Shown here piece after piece: positions 6,920 to 15,685 of a stretch of DNA of 64,000 nucleotides (within the stretch, counting starts at the first letter, position 1; each line of letters starts with the position of its first letter). A program made the translations under genes and the position numbers. Under the pieces are notes generated by a model. That model did no database searches. It worked only from the letters and a program-made list of their open reading frames with translations, and had not been told where the DNA came from. This DNA is from Streptomyces sp. KMM 9044 (GTDB lineage: Bacteria; Actinomycetota; Actinomycetes; Streptomycetales; Streptomycetaceae): the NCBI RefSeq assembly GCF_024701375.2, contig NZ_CP113910.1:6138001-6202000 (forward strand), given 5' to 3'.

Positions 6920-9536
6920 GATCCCGCTCGGCGAATGGGTCAACAGCGGTGTCGACTGGCTGCTCGCCAACGTGACCTGGCTGTTCGACTTCTTCAAGGC
7001 CGTCTTCACCGGTGCCTACGACGGCGTCAACGCCGTCCTCCAGGCCCCCGAGCCGCTGCTGCTCGCCGGTATCTTCGCGGTGATCGCCTTCTGGCTGCGC
7101 GGCACCCTTGCCGGTGTCCTCACCTTCCTGGGATTCGCCTTCATCGATTCCATGGAACTGTGGGCGGACTCGATGGTGACGCTGTCACTGGTCCTCGTGG
7201 CCACCCTCATCGCGCTGGTCATCGGAGTGCCCGTAGGTATCTGGGCGGCACGCTCGGACCGGGTCAGCGCCCTGGTGCGGCCGGTCCTGGACTTCATGCA
7301 GACGCTGCCCGCGATGATCTACCTCATCCCGGCGATCCTCTTCTTCGGGACGGGCCCCGCCCCCGGCATCGTCGCCACCCTGATCTTCGCGCTTGCCCCC
7401 GGCGTGCGCATGACCGAGCTGGGCATCCGCCAGGTCGACAAGGACCTCGTGGAGGCGGCCGAGGCGTTCGGCACCACGCCCCGCAACACGCTGCTGCGCG
7501 TCCAGCTGCCGCTGGCGCTGCCCACTGTGATGGCGGGCGTCAACCAGGTGATCATGCTCGGTCTGTCCATGGCCGCGATCGCCGGCATGGTCGGCACCGG
7601 CGGCCTCGGCGGTGCGGTCATCGAGGCCATCGGCCAGCTCAACATCGGTCTCGGTGCCGAGTCCGGCCTCGCCATCGTCATCCTGGCGATCTATCTCGAC
7701 CGCATGACCAGTGCCCTGGGCACCCAGGTGTCCCCGCTCGGCCGTCGCGCCGCCGCCAGGGCCCGCGCCGCCCAGGGACTGAAGATCTGGTCCTACCGGC
7801 CCCGCCCGCAGGTCGCCGTGATCGGTGTCGTCGTCCTGGCCCTGGTGGCCGGCGGCATGGGCGTCTTCGGCGGCAGTGGCAAGAGCGGCGGTACCGACAC
7901 CGTTGCCGACGCCGGGAACGTCGGCAACGGCAAGAAGATCTCCATCGGTTACATCCCCTGGGACGAGGGCGTCGCCTCCACCTTCCTGTGGAAGGAGGTC
8001 CTCGAGCGGCGCGGCTTCGAGGTCGAGGCCACGCAGTTCGACGCCGGCCCGCTCTACACCGCGCTCGCGCAGGGCGACATCGACTTCCAGACGGACTCGT
8101 GGCTGCCCACCACCCACGCCGAGTACTGGAAGAAGTACGGCGGCAAGCTCGAGGACCTCGGCACCTGGTACGAGGAGACGACGCTCGAACTCGCCGTGCC
8201 CGCCTACATGGAGGACTTCGACTCCCTCGAGGACCTCGAGGGCAGAGCCGACACCTTCGACGGGAAGATCACCGGCATCGAGTCCAGCGCCGGCATGATG
8301 GGCCTGCTCAAGGACAGGGTCCTGCCGGGATACGGCCTGGACGAGGAGTACAAGGTCGTCGACAGCTCCACGCCGGCGATGCTGGCCGAGCTCAAGCGCG
8401 CCTACGGCAAGCAGGAACCGGTCGTCGTCACGCTCTGGTCGCCGCACTGGGCGTACAGCGACTACGACCTGAAGAAGCTCAAGGACCCCAAGGGCGCCTG
8501 GGGCGAGGGTGACGCCGTGCACACCCTGGGGCGCAAGGGCTTCACCGCCGAGAACCCCACCGCCGGCCAGTGGCTGAAGGACTTCTCGATGAGCGAGGAG
8601 GAACTCACCAGCCTGGAGGCCGGGATCAACAGGGCCGGCAAGGGCAGGCAGCAGGACGCCGTCCGCGCGTGGCTCAAGGACAACCCGGACGTCGTCGACA
8701 AGCTGGCCCCGGTGAAGTCCGGTTCCGCCGCCACCCCGGCCGAGGCGAAGCGCCCGCTGACCGTCGCGTGGTTCCCCTGGGAGGAGGACATCGCGATCAC
8801 CTACCTGTGGAAGAACGTCCTCGAGCGGCGCGGCTACAGGATGAACCTGAAGCAGATGGAGGTCGGCCCGGTCTACACCGGCCTCGCCGGTGGGGACATC
8901 GACCTCAACTTCGACGCCTGGCTGCCGTATGCCCAGAAGAACTTCTGGGACCAGAGCAAGGACAGACTGGTCGACCTCGGCACCTGGTACGAGCCGACCT
9001 CGCTGGAGGTCTCCGTCCCCTCGTACGTCAAGGACGTCAAGTCCCTCGAGGACCTCAAGGGCAAGGCGGACCTCTTCGACGGGCGGATCGTCGGCATCGA
9101 ACCGGGTACCGGCGAGATGGACCTGCTCAAGAACAAGGTCCTGCCGGGATACGGCCTGGACGAGGAGTACAAGGTCGTCGACGGCTCCACGCCGGCGATG
9201 CTGGCCGAGCTCAAGCGCGCCTACTCCAAGAAGGAGCCGATCGCGGTCACCCTCTGGTCCCCGCACTGGTCGTACAGCGAGTACGAGCTGACCAAGCTGA
9301 AGGACGACAAGAAGCTCTTCGGCGAGGGCAACACCATCCGCACCATCGCGAAGAAGGCGTTTCCCGGGCAGTACCCCGAACTCACCAAGTGGATCAAGGG
9401 TTTCAGGATGAGTGAGGACGAGCTCGGCACGCTCGAGAAGGAGATCAAGGACCGCGGCCAGGGCAAGGAGGAGGCAGCCGTCGCCGCCTGGCTCGAGGAG
9501 CACCCGGACGTGGTGGGACGCATGACCCCGCAGTGA
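6912..9536 (+). CDS. Fused ABC permease with two tandem OpuAC-type substrate-binding domains
   Basis: An 874-residue fusion completing the osmoprotectant importer. Residues ~40-270 form a BPD_transp_1 permease (several membrane helices; loop with EAAEAFGTTPRNTLLRVQLP). A further helix near 300-315 (VAVIGVVVLALVAGGMGVF) leads to two extracellular binding domains, ~340-600 (from KISIGYIPWDEGVASTFLW) and ~615-870 (from PLTVAWFPWEEDIAITYLW). Both keep the Trp-rich betaine-site pattern (DSWLPTTHAEYW, DAWLPYAQKNFW; LWSPHW in each). The binding domains are paralogous and share a nearly identical 88-bp DNA tract. Normal importers have separate permease and binding proteins; tandem fusions are known in actinomycetes. 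Confidence 0.9.
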   Translation: MPRIPLGEWVNSGVDWLLANVTWLFDFFKAVFTGAYDGVNAVLQAPEPLLLAGIFAVIAFWLRGTLAGVLTFLGFAFIDSMELWADSMVTLSLVLVATLIALVIGVPVGIWAARSDRVSALVRPVLDFMQTLPAMIYLIPAILFFGTGPAPGIVATLIFALAPGVRMTELGIRQVDKDLVEAAEAFGTTPRNTLLRVQLPLALPTVMAGVNQVIMLGLSMAAIAGMVGTGGLGGAVIEAIGQLNIGLGAESGLAIVILAIYLDRMTSALGTQVSPLGRRAAARARAAQGLKIWSYRPRPQVAVIGVVVLALVAGGMGVFGGSGKSGGTDTVADAGNVGNGKKISIGYIPWDEGVASTFLWKEVLERRGFEVEATQFDAGPLYTALAQGDIDFQTDSWLPTTHAEYWKKYGGKLEDLGTWYEETTLELAVPAYMEDFDSLEDLEGRADTFDGKITGIESSAGMMGLLKDRVLPGYGLDEEYKVVDSSTPAMLAELKRAYGKQEPVVVTLWSPHWAYSDYDLKKLKDPKGAWGEGDAVHTLGRKGFTAENPTAGQWLKDFSMSEEELTSLEAGINRAGKGRQQDAVRAWLKDNPDVVDKLAPVKSGSAATPAEAKRPLTVAWFPWEEDIAITYLWKNVLERRGYRMNLKQMEVGPVYTGLAGGDIDLNFDAWLPYAQKNFWDQSKDRLVDLGTWYEPTSLEVSVPSYVKDVKSLEDLKGKADLFDGRIVGIEPGTGEMDLLKNKVLPGYGLDEEYKVVDGSTPAMLAELKRAYSKKEPIAVTLWSPHWSYSEYELTKLKDDKKLFGEGNTIRTIAKKAFPGQYPELTKWIKGFRMSEDELGTLEKEIKDRGQGKEEAAVAAWLEEHPDVVGRMTPQ
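8318..8405 (+). repeat. 88-bp repeat inside binding domain 1 (partner 9137-9224)
   Basis: Identical to 9137-9224 except one base (GACAGC versus GACGGC). It encodes the segment around VLPGYGLDEEYKVVD and AMLAELKRAY in both binding domains. Sequence on either side is clearly diverged, so the tract looks homogenised by gene conversion. Confidence 0.9.
9137..9224 (+). repeat. 88-bp repeat inside binding domain 2 (partner 8318-8405)
   Basis: The second copy of the near-identical tract shared by the two tandem OpuAC-like domains; one mismatch in 88 bp. Confidence 0.9.
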
Positions 9537-9543
9537 CGCCCGA

Positions 9544-9581
9544 GGTCACCGCGGCGATCACCGGTCACCGCGGCGATCACC
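9544..9581. repeat. Two tandem copies of a 19-bp unit
   Basis: GGTCACCGCGGCGATCACC occurs at 9544-9562 and 9563-9581, just after the transporter stop codon, followed by a partial third unit. The unit contains the palindromic core GGTCACC/GGTGATC in part. Function unknown. Confidence 0.85.
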
Positions 9582-9595
9582 GGCACCGCTCGCTT

Positions 9596-9651
9596 CCCGA
9601 GGGGCGGGCCCGGCCCCGCACCTGACAGCGGGGCCGGGCCCGCCCCTCGGG
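9596..9651 (+). terminator. Strong 24-bp-stem hairpin after the ABC transporter operon
   Basis: Bases 9596-9619 pair perfectly with 9628-9651 around an 8-base loop (ACCTGACA). There is no long U-run, as is common for Streptomyces terminators. The rest of the gap to 10049 holds no gene I can support; overlapping antisense frames there lack the expected codon bias. Confidence 0.8.
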
Positions 9652-10049
9652 GCATGTACGCCCGAAGCGGACGGGGCGCGCGGCCCGTAACGGGCGCAGC
9701 GTCACAACGGGCGCACACCGAACGGGAACACGGTAGGAATCCGGCCAATCACACAGTGCTATGCCCACCCCGAACCTCCGGGCCTTCGCCGTGACCTCCC
9801 GCCCCTCTTCGGGGGACAATGGCGGAAACACCCTGCGTCCTGCGCACGGCGCACCGGAGGGCTCGCGCATCGGCTGGCGTGAACTGCGGGTTGTGTGCGG
9901 TCCCGCGGGACGACGACGTGACAGACGCCTGAACGGTCTGCCGAACATGCGTAGGGTGCAGACAACCCAACAGGAGGAGTGCGCCGGGACCACGGGGCAC
10001 GGATGCGGGCACAGGCACGGGACGACAGGCGAAGGAGGGCGCCGAAGCG

Positions 10050-10619
10050 ATGGGCGACCACAAAGAACAGCCACTGCGCGTGGGCGCGGCCGTGCGGCGG
10101 CGCCGTCGCACGCTCGATCTCACGCTCGCCGTCGTGGCCCAGCGCAGCGGCCTGTCTGTCCCGTTCCTGAGCCAGATCGAGAACGAGCGCGCGCGCCCCA
10201 GCCAGAGTTCCCTGGAGAAGGTCGCCGACGCCCTGCGCACCACCGCCGTGGAACTCCTCGCCGCCGCCGACCCGGCGTGCAGTGTCGACGTCGTCCGCGC
10301 GGAGGGCACCGAGCAGTTGCCGGAACCTCGTGTCCGGTCCCTGGTACGGGGCCATCACCAGATGCACGCCTCCGAGTTCACCGGCGACCACGACGCCGGG
10401 CGTGAATTCCATTTCCGCAACGACCAGTTGATGTACGTCGCGGACGGTGCCGTGGAGGTCGAGGCGGAAGGCCGCGCCTACCGCCTCGGCCGCGGCGACA
10501 CCCTGTACCTCACCGGAGGCGTCCGGCACCGGTGGCGGGCCGCGGTCGCGGAGACCCGGCTGGTCGTCGTCGCCGTCGCCGAGCACATCGAGGCGGTCCG
10601 GGACAAGCCCCGCCGGTGA
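10050..10619 (+). CDS. XRE-family transcriptional regulator with C-terminal cupin domain
   Basis: A 189-residue regulator. The N-terminal helix-turn-helix spans ~10-65 (QRSGLSVPFLSQIENERARP is the recognition region). The C-terminal half is a small cupin (REFHFRNDQLMYVADGAVEV, then GDTLYLTGGVRHRW), likely a ligand sensor. GGAGG lies upstream of the ATG. It overlaps the next gene by 4 bp (GTGA), so the regulator and the metal-receptor-like protein are cotranslated. The ligand cannot be read from sequence. Confidence 0.88.
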   Translation: MGDHKEQPLRVGAAVRRRRRTLDLTLAVVAQRSGLSVPFLSQIENERARPSQSSLEKVADALRTTAVELLAAADPACSVDVVRAEGTEQLPEPRVRSLVRGHHQMHASEFTGDHDAGREFHFRNDQLMYVADGAVEVEAEGRAYRLGRGDTLYLTGGVRHRWRAAVAETRLVVVAVAEHIEAVRDKPRR

Positions 10620-11347
10620 GTTCCGTGCGGATCGTCTCCCTCGTCCCGTCCCTCACCGAGGCCGTGGCGCTGTCCGCTCCCGGTACCCTGGTCGGCGCCA
10701 CCGACTGGTGCACGCATCCCGCCGGACTGGACGTGGTACGGATCGGCGGCACGAAGAACCCGGAGGTCGGCCGGATCACCGCCCTCGCCCCCGATCTGGT
10801 GATCGCCAACGAGGAGGAGAACCGCGCCCCCGACCTCGACGGCCTGCGCGCGGCGGGCCTCGAGGTCCTGGTGACAAAGGTACGGACGCTGCCCCAGGCC
10901 TTCGGCGAGCTGGCAAGGGTGCTCACGGCGTGCGGCGTGAGCACCCGCACCCGATGGCTGGACGACGCCGAAGCCGCCTGGGAGGCCGTGGCAGCCCCGG
11001 CGGCCCGCCGGACCGCGGTCGTGCCGGTCTGGCGGCGGCCCTGGATGGTGCTGGGCCGCGACACCTTCGCCGGCGACCTGCTGTCCCGCCTCGGCATCGA
11101 CCACCTGTACGCAGGACATCCGGAACGCTATCCCCGCGTACCCCTGGACGCGTTGCGCGCGAAGACCCCGGACCTCGTCGTGCTGCCCGACGAGCCGTAC
11201 CGCTTCACCGCCGACGACGGCCCCGATGCCTTTCCCGGACTGCCCTGTGCCCTGGTCGGCGGCCGGCACCTCACCTGGTACGGGCCGTCGCTGGCCGAGG
11301 CGGCGGCGGTGCTGCCCCGGGAACTGCGAGCGGCAGACCGCCGATAG
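10616..11347 (+). CDS. Helical-backbone metal receptor / cobalamin-binding-like protein
   Basis: A 243-residue protein starting VSSVRIVSLVPSLTEAVALS, a typical opening of the TroA/BtuF-like helical-backbone superfamily. Conserved pieces follow: LVGATDWCTHPAG, IGGTKNPEVGRITALAPDLVIANEEENR and PDLVVLPDEPYRF. There is no signal peptide, so it is probably a cytoplasmic relative of the periplasmic binding proteins. I chose GTG 10616, which overlaps the upstream stop by 4 bp; the frame is open further upstream, but that part runs through the regulator gene. The true ligand is unknown. Confidence 0.82.
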   Translation: MSSVRIVSLVPSLTEAVALSAPGTLVGATDWCTHPAGLDVVRIGGTKNPEVGRITALAPDLVIANEEENRAPDLDGLRAAGLEVLVTKVRTLPQAFGELARVLTACGVSTRTRWLDDAEAAWEAVAAPAARRTAVVPVWRRPWMVLGRDTFAGDLLSRLGIDHLYAGHPERYPRVPLDALRAKTPDLVVLPDEPYRFTADDGPDAFPGLPCALVGGRHLTWYGPSLAEAAAVLPRELRAADRR

Positions 11348-11371
11348 CACCGCGCGGCATAGGCTGGCGTG

Positions 11372-12307
11372 ATGAGTACGACGGACGACCACGCGGGACA
11401 GCGGCCTGTGACCACGGGGACCCTGGCCCACCGGGTGCCGGACCTCGGGGCGCTGGAGCTGCTGCTGGCGGTGGCGCGGGTCGGGAGCCTGGGCGGCGCG
11501 GCGCGCGAGCTGGGCATCACCCAGCCCGCGGCCAGCAGCCGCGTCCGGTCCATGGAGCGGCAGCTCGGCGTGGCGCTGGTGGACCGCTCACCGCGCGGAT
11601 CGCGCCTGACCGACGCCGGAGCGCTCGTCACCGACTGGGCACGGCGGATCGTGGAGGCCGCGGAGGCCTTCGACGCCGGCGCGCAGGCACTGCGGGACCG
11701 CAGGGACTCACGGCTGCGGGTGGCAGCGAGCATGACGATCGCCGAGTACCTGCTGCCGGGCTGGCTGCTCGCGCTGCGTGCGCAGCGGCCGGACACGGCG
11801 GTGTCCCTGCTGGCCGGGAACTCCGCGACGGTCGCGGAGCGGCTGCTCACGGACGAGGCGGACGTGGGCTTCGTCGAGGGGCTGACCGTGCCGACGGGCC
11901 TGGACTCCGTGGTGATCGCCCACGACCGGCTGATCGTGGTGACGGCGCCGTCCCATGCCTGGGCCCGCCGCCGTCGCCCGCTCGCCGCCGAGGAGCTGGC
12001 GACCACCCCGCTCATCCTGCGCGAGAAGGGCTCCGGCACCCGGCAGGTCCTGGACACCGCGCTGGGCGGCCTGGCCCGCCCGCTGATCGAACTGTCCTCC
12101 ACGACCGCGGTGAAGGCCGCCGCGGTGAGCGGCGCGGGCCCGGCCGTCCTCAGCGAACTGGCCGTGGGGGAGGAGCTGGCGATGCGCCGCCTCATCCGCG
12201 TCCCCGTGGACGGCATCGCCCTGGCCCGCGACCTGCGCGCGGTCTGGCCCACCGGCCACCGCCCCACGGGCCCGGCCCGTGACCTGTTGGCCCTGACCCG
12301 AGGCTGA
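11372..12307 (+). CDS. LysR-family transcriptional regulator
   Basis: An activator/repressor of ~311 residues. The N-terminal winged helix-turn-helix includes VARVGSLGGAARELGITQPA and RVRSMERQLGVALVDRSPRG; the C-terminal effector-binding domain follows, from ~105. An ATG at 11372 and a GTG at 11369 are both possible. No divergent target gene is adjacent (the upstream gene runs in the same direction), so its target is not obvious. The next gene downstream is convergent. Confidence 0.88.
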   Translation: MSTTDDHAGQRPVTTGTLAHRVPDLGALELLLAVARVGSLGGAARELGITQPAASSRVRSMERQLGVALVDRSPRGSRLTDAGALVTDWARRIVEAAEAFDAGAQALRDRRDSRLRVAASMTIAEYLLPGWLLALRAQRPDTAVSLLAGNSATVAERLLTDEADVGFVEGLTVPTGLDSVVIAHDRLIVVTAPSHAWARRRRPLAAEELATTPLILREKGSGTRQVLDTALGGLARPLIELSSTTAVKAAAVSGAGPAVLSELAVGEELAMRRLIRVPVDGIALARDLRAVWPTGHRPTGPARDLLALTRG

Positions 12308-12347
12308 GCACCCGGCGCGCCGGGCACCGGGTGCCGCGCGGAAGGGG

Positions 12348-13040
12348 TCACGGTGGGGTGGCCGCCTGGACCAGATGGCGTACCACCCGCAGGTCCTCGT
12401 CCATCTCCGGATGCCACTGCACGCCCAGGACCCATGCACCCGTCGGGAGTTCGACCGCCTCCACGGTCCCGTCCGCCGCGTACGCCGACGGGACCAGGCC
12501 CTCGCCGAGACGGTCCACCGCCTGGTGGTGGAAGGCCGGTACGGACGTCTCCTCCGGGACGGCGTCGGCGTACCGCGTGCCCGGCACCGGCTTGACCGGG
12601 TGCCGGCCGAAGACCCCCGGCAGCACCCCCCGGTGGCCGTCGAGGTGCTGGACGAGGGTGCCGCCCAGGGCCACGTTCAGCAACTGCAGGCCCCGGCAGA
12701 TCCCGAGCAGCGGAACGCGGCGGTCCAGCGCCGCTCGGATCAGGGCGAGTTCCCAGGTGTCCCGGGCACGGTCGGGCGGCCCGGTGCGCGGGTCGGGCTC
12801 GGCGCCGTAGCGGACCGGCTCCACGTCGGCCCCGCCCGCGACGACCAGCCCGTCGAGCCGGGCCACCGTCGCGGCGGCCTGCTCGGGCGCGTCCGGCGGG
12901 AGCATCGCGGCCAGTCCGCCGGCCCGCTGCACGAGCCGCGGATACCCGATGGGCAACAGCGCGGCGTCCATCTGCCACGCGCCCCACCGGACCCCGGACT
13001 CCTCGTACGTGCTGATGCCGATCAGCGGCCTGGCCGTCAT
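12348..13040 (-). CDS. Class-I glutamine amidotransferase-like hydrolase (peptidase C26, PuuD-like)
   Basis: Likely hydrolyses gamma-glutamyl compounds such as gamma-glutamyl-GABA. The nucleophile Cys sits in LLGICRGLQLLN and the catalytic His-Glu pair in GVQWHPEMD. The N-terminus PLIGISTYEE and the segment DGLVVAGGADVEPVRYG are standard for the family. It has 230 residues and a GAGGAG Shine-Dalgarno six bases before the ATG. It lies beside the ethanolamine/gamma-glutamyl locus, so it may remove the gamma-glutamyl group from pathway intermediates. That link is inferred from position only. Confidence 0.9.
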   Translation of the reverse strand: MTARPLIGISTYEESGVRWGAWQMDAALLPIGYPRLVQRAGGLAAMLPPDAPEQAAATVARLDGLVVAGGADVEPVRYGAEPDPRTGPPDRARDTWELALIRAALDRRVPLLGICRGLQLLNVALGGTLVQHLDGHRGVLPGVFGRHPVKPVPGTRYADAVPEETSVPAFHHQAVDRLGEGLVPSAYAADGTVEAVELPTGAWVLGVQWHPEMDEDLRVVRHLVQAATPP

Positions 13041-13072
13041 GCTCTGCTCCTCTGTCTCCGACGCCGGTCCGG

Positions 13073-14581
13073 TCAGCCCCGGGACAACTCCGCCTCGGCC
13101 GCCGCCAGCGCCGCGAACTCCTCCTCCGGTGCCCTCGCCACCAGATGCCTGCGGCTGTACAGGCCGAAGTACGCCACGGCCACGATGTACACCGCCAGCG
13201 CGATGAACGCAGCCGTCACATCGACCAGGAAGGTCGCCGCCAGCGCCGCACAGGCGAGCACCAGCGCGACCGACGAGGTCAGCACCCCGCCCGGCGTAGG
13301 GTACGGCCGCGGCAGCTCCGGTTCGCGGCGGCGCAGCACGATGTGCGACAGGGACATCAGCGCGTAGGAGATGGTCGCGCCGAAGACGGCGACGTTCAGC
13401 ATGCGCGCGCCGTTGCCCGTGCCGGCGGCCAGCGCGAAGCCGATCGCGCCGGGCACCAGCAGTCCGAGGTACGGGGCCCTGCGGCGGTTGGTGAGGGACA
13501 GGAACCTCGGCAGATAGCCCGCACGGGACAGCGCGAACAGCTGACGGGACCCGGCGTAGATCAGCGAGAAGAACGACGCCACCAGGCCGGCGAGCCCCGC
13601 GTAGTTCACGATCCGGCTGAGCACGGTCGCCTCACCGTCCGGCTGGAGCGCCTCCACCAGCGGGTTGCCCGCGTCCTGCACGGCGGCCGAGCCACGCGCC
13701 CCGGCCGCGGCGAAGAAGGTGACCACCGCCAGGACCACGAGGATGCCCATGGACCAGCGGATCGCCTTCGGCAGCGTCCTGGCGGGGTCCCTGGTCTCCT
13801 CGGCGGCGAGCGGTACGCCCTCGACGCCCAGGAAGAACCACATGCCGAACGGGAACGCCGCCCAGATGCCGAGCAGACCCATCGGCAGCCAGGAGTTCGC
13901 GCCGAAGGACGACGCGTCCACCGGGATGTCGTCGAGCGAGGACGCGTCGAACGAGGGCAGCGCGCCCAGCGCGAAGACGATCAGGGCGGCCACGGCGATC
14001 CCGGTGACGACGAAGCTGAACCGCAGCGCCTCGCCGACGCCCCACAGGTGGATGCCGATGAAGACCACGAAGCAGGCGAGGTAGACCGGCCAGCCGGACT
14101 CGAGGCCGAACAGGCCCAGCGACTCGACGTAGTCACCGATGAAGATGGAGATCGCGGCGGGTGCGAGGACGTACTCGATCAGGATGGCGGTGCCGGTGAG
14201 GAAACCGCCCCAGGGGCCGAGCGCCCGGCGGGCGAAGCCGTAGCCGCCGCCGGCGGTGGGCAGGACCGAGGACAGCTCGGCGAGCGCGAAGACCATGCAG
14301 ACGTACAGGGTGCCCATGAGCACCATGGCGATCGCCAGACCGCCGAAACCGCCTTCGGCCAGGCCGAAGTTCCAGCCCGAGTAGTCGCCGGACACGACGT
14401 ACGCGACGCCGAGACCGGTCAGCAGCATCCAGCCGGCGCTGCCGCGGCGCAGCTTCCTGCGGTCCAGATAGTCGTCCGGCACACCGCCGGTGCCGTGGTC
14501 CGCGCCCCCGGTGGGCGGTGAGGAGGACGACGGCGAGGGAGAGGACGGTGAGGGAGAGGACGGTGGTGGCGGAAGGCTCAC
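13073..14581 (-). CDS. APC-superfamily amine/amino-acid permease (ethanolamine-permease-like)
   Basis: An integral membrane transporter of 502 residues with about 12 predicted helices. After a Pro/Ser-rich N-terminus it reads RRKLRRGSAGWMLLTGLGVA and VVSGDYSGWNFGLAEGGFGG, close to the first helix of Eat/EutP-type ethanolamine permeases; ALAELSSVLPTAGGGYGFAR is the conserved second-helix region. GTG 14581 is preceded by GGGGAG at seven bases; the frame is open much further upstream without coding character. The neighbouring GlnA4-like ligase supports ethanolamine as a substrate. Confidence 0.85.
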   Translation of the reverse strand: MSLPPPPSSPSPSSPSPSSSSPPTGGADHGTGGVPDDYLDRRKLRRGSAGWMLLTGLGVAYVVSGDYSGWNFGLAEGGFGGLAIAMVLMGTLYVCMVFALAELSSVLPTAGGGYGFARRALGPWGGFLTGTAILIEYVLAPAAISIFIGDYVESLGLFGLESGWPVYLACFVVFIGIHLWGVGEALRFSFVVTGIAVAALIVFALGALPSFDASSLDDIPVDASSFGANSWLPMGLLGIWAAFPFGMWFFLGVEGVPLAAEETRDPARTLPKAIRWSMGILVVLAVVTFFAAAGARGSAAVQDAGNPLVEALQPDGEATVLSRIVNYAGLAGLVASFFSLIYAGSRQLFALSRAGYLPRFLSLTNRRRAPYLGLLVPGAIGFALAAGTGNGARMLNVAVFGATISYALMSLSHIVLRRREPELPRPYPTPGGVLTSSVALVLACAALAATFLVDVTAAFIALAVYIVAVAYFGLYSRRHLVARAPEEEFAALAAAEAELSRG

Positions 14582-14855
14582 GGGGTGACTCCCCAGGGGG
14601 CGGTGACGAGGAAGCGGGCAATGGAGCGGATCCAGACCTTTGTGGGCCCATACCCTCCCGGCGTGGCCGGCGGGACGCAAGACCCTCGCACCGGACCCGT
14701 GTACGAAGCCCCGTACGGGGCCCTCGCGTCCAGGGCCCCTGCCGAAGCCCGCCCGCACCCGCCGCACCCGCCGCACCTGCACCGGAGCCCCGCGCCGGCC
14801 CGCGTGGCGCGCCCCGCGCCCGGGCCGCCGGCGTCACCGCCCCGTCACCCGGGTG

Positions 14856-15590
14856 TCACGCCAGGAAACCCCGCAGCAGTGCCGCCGTCCCCGCGCAGTG
14901 CTCGCGCGCGATCTCCCGCGCCCCGTCCGCGTCCCCGTCCAGCACCGCCTCGGCCAGCATGGTGTGCTGTCGCTGCGAGTGCTCCAGATTGCGCACCAGC
15001 AGGGGGATGCAGTCCAGCAGGTCGTTCACCGTCGCCCGTACGGCCGCGTACTGCGCGGTCAGCGTCGGCGAGCCGGACAGCTCCGCCAGCGTGAGGTGGA
15101 ACAGCGTGTCCAGGCGGCGGTACCCGGCCAGCGGGGCGTCCCGTGTGCCCCTCAGCGCCCCACGGAGCCGCGCCGCCCGCGCGTCCGACAGACCGTGGTC
15201 GGCGCACAGACCCGCCGCGCCGACCTCCAGCACCTCCCGGAACCGCAGTACGTCCTCGATGTCGACCTCGGCGATCCGCCGCCGCAGTTCGGTCCCGCCC
15301 GCGTCCGTCGGCCGGGACAGCACGAACGTGCCGCCGTACCTGCCGCGCCGGGGCTCCACGAGGCCCTGGTCCTGGAGCACCTTCAGCACCTCGCGCAGCG
15401 TCACCCGGCTGATCCCCAGCCGCTCCGCCAGCTCCCGCTCGGCCGGCAGCCGCTCCCCGCCCGGCACCAGACCCAGCCGCACCACCTGCAGGATCTGCTC
15501 CAGCGCCTCCTCGAAGCCGTTGCCCGCGCGCACCGGCCGCAGCACCGGCGCGAGACCGTCACCGAGCGCGCCGTCCTCTTCCTCCGACAT
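14856..15590 (-). CDS. FadR-type GntR transcriptional regulator (FCD domain)
   Basis: A 244-residue regulator with an N-terminal winged helix (LPAERELAERLGISRVTLRE) and a C-terminal all-helical FCD ligand domain with the metal-binding Asp/His pattern (RFREVLEVGAAGL, DTLFHLTLAELSG, QHTMLAEAVLDGD). ATG 15590 has a GAAGGGGG Shine-Dalgarno and fits better than the upstream TTG. It is divergent from the GlnA4-like gene with a 95-bp shared promoter region, so it likely controls that operon and itself. The 274 bp between it and the permease is low-complexity Pro-codon-like sequence with no gene. Confidence 0.88.
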   Translation of the reverse strand: MSEEEDGALGDGLAPVLRPVRAGNGFEEALEQILQVVRLGLVPGGERLPAERELAERLGISRVTLREVLKVLQDQGLVEPRRGRYGGTFVLSRPTDAGGTELRRRIAEVDIEDVLRFREVLEVGAAGLCADHGLSDARAARLRGALRGTRDAPLAGYRRLDTLFHLTLAELSGSPTLTAQYAAVRATVNDLLDCIPLLVRNLEHSQRQHTMLAEAVLDGDADGAREIAREHCAGTAALLRGFLA

Positions 15591-15685
15591 GCGGCCGTGC
15601 CCCCTTCCCAAGCAATGGTTCTCAGCAATACCTTATGACTCCTGGCTGACCGAAGAAGTCCGAAGAAGCCCGAGGAGGCTCTCCC

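Noticed and set aside
7185..9503. A 772-codon minus frame opposite the permease-binding protein
   Set aside because: Composition (Leu/Gly/Asp runs) is an antisense echo; it repeats itself because the two binding domains repeat.
9544..9581. Short tandem repeats considered as CRISPR (also 21908-21957)
   Set aside because: Units are contiguous without spacers and no cas genes are present.
9577..10586. Overlapping minus frames around the XRE regulator and the gap before it
   Set aside because: No start signals or family motifs; the plus-strand regulator has clear domains and a Shine-Dalgarno.
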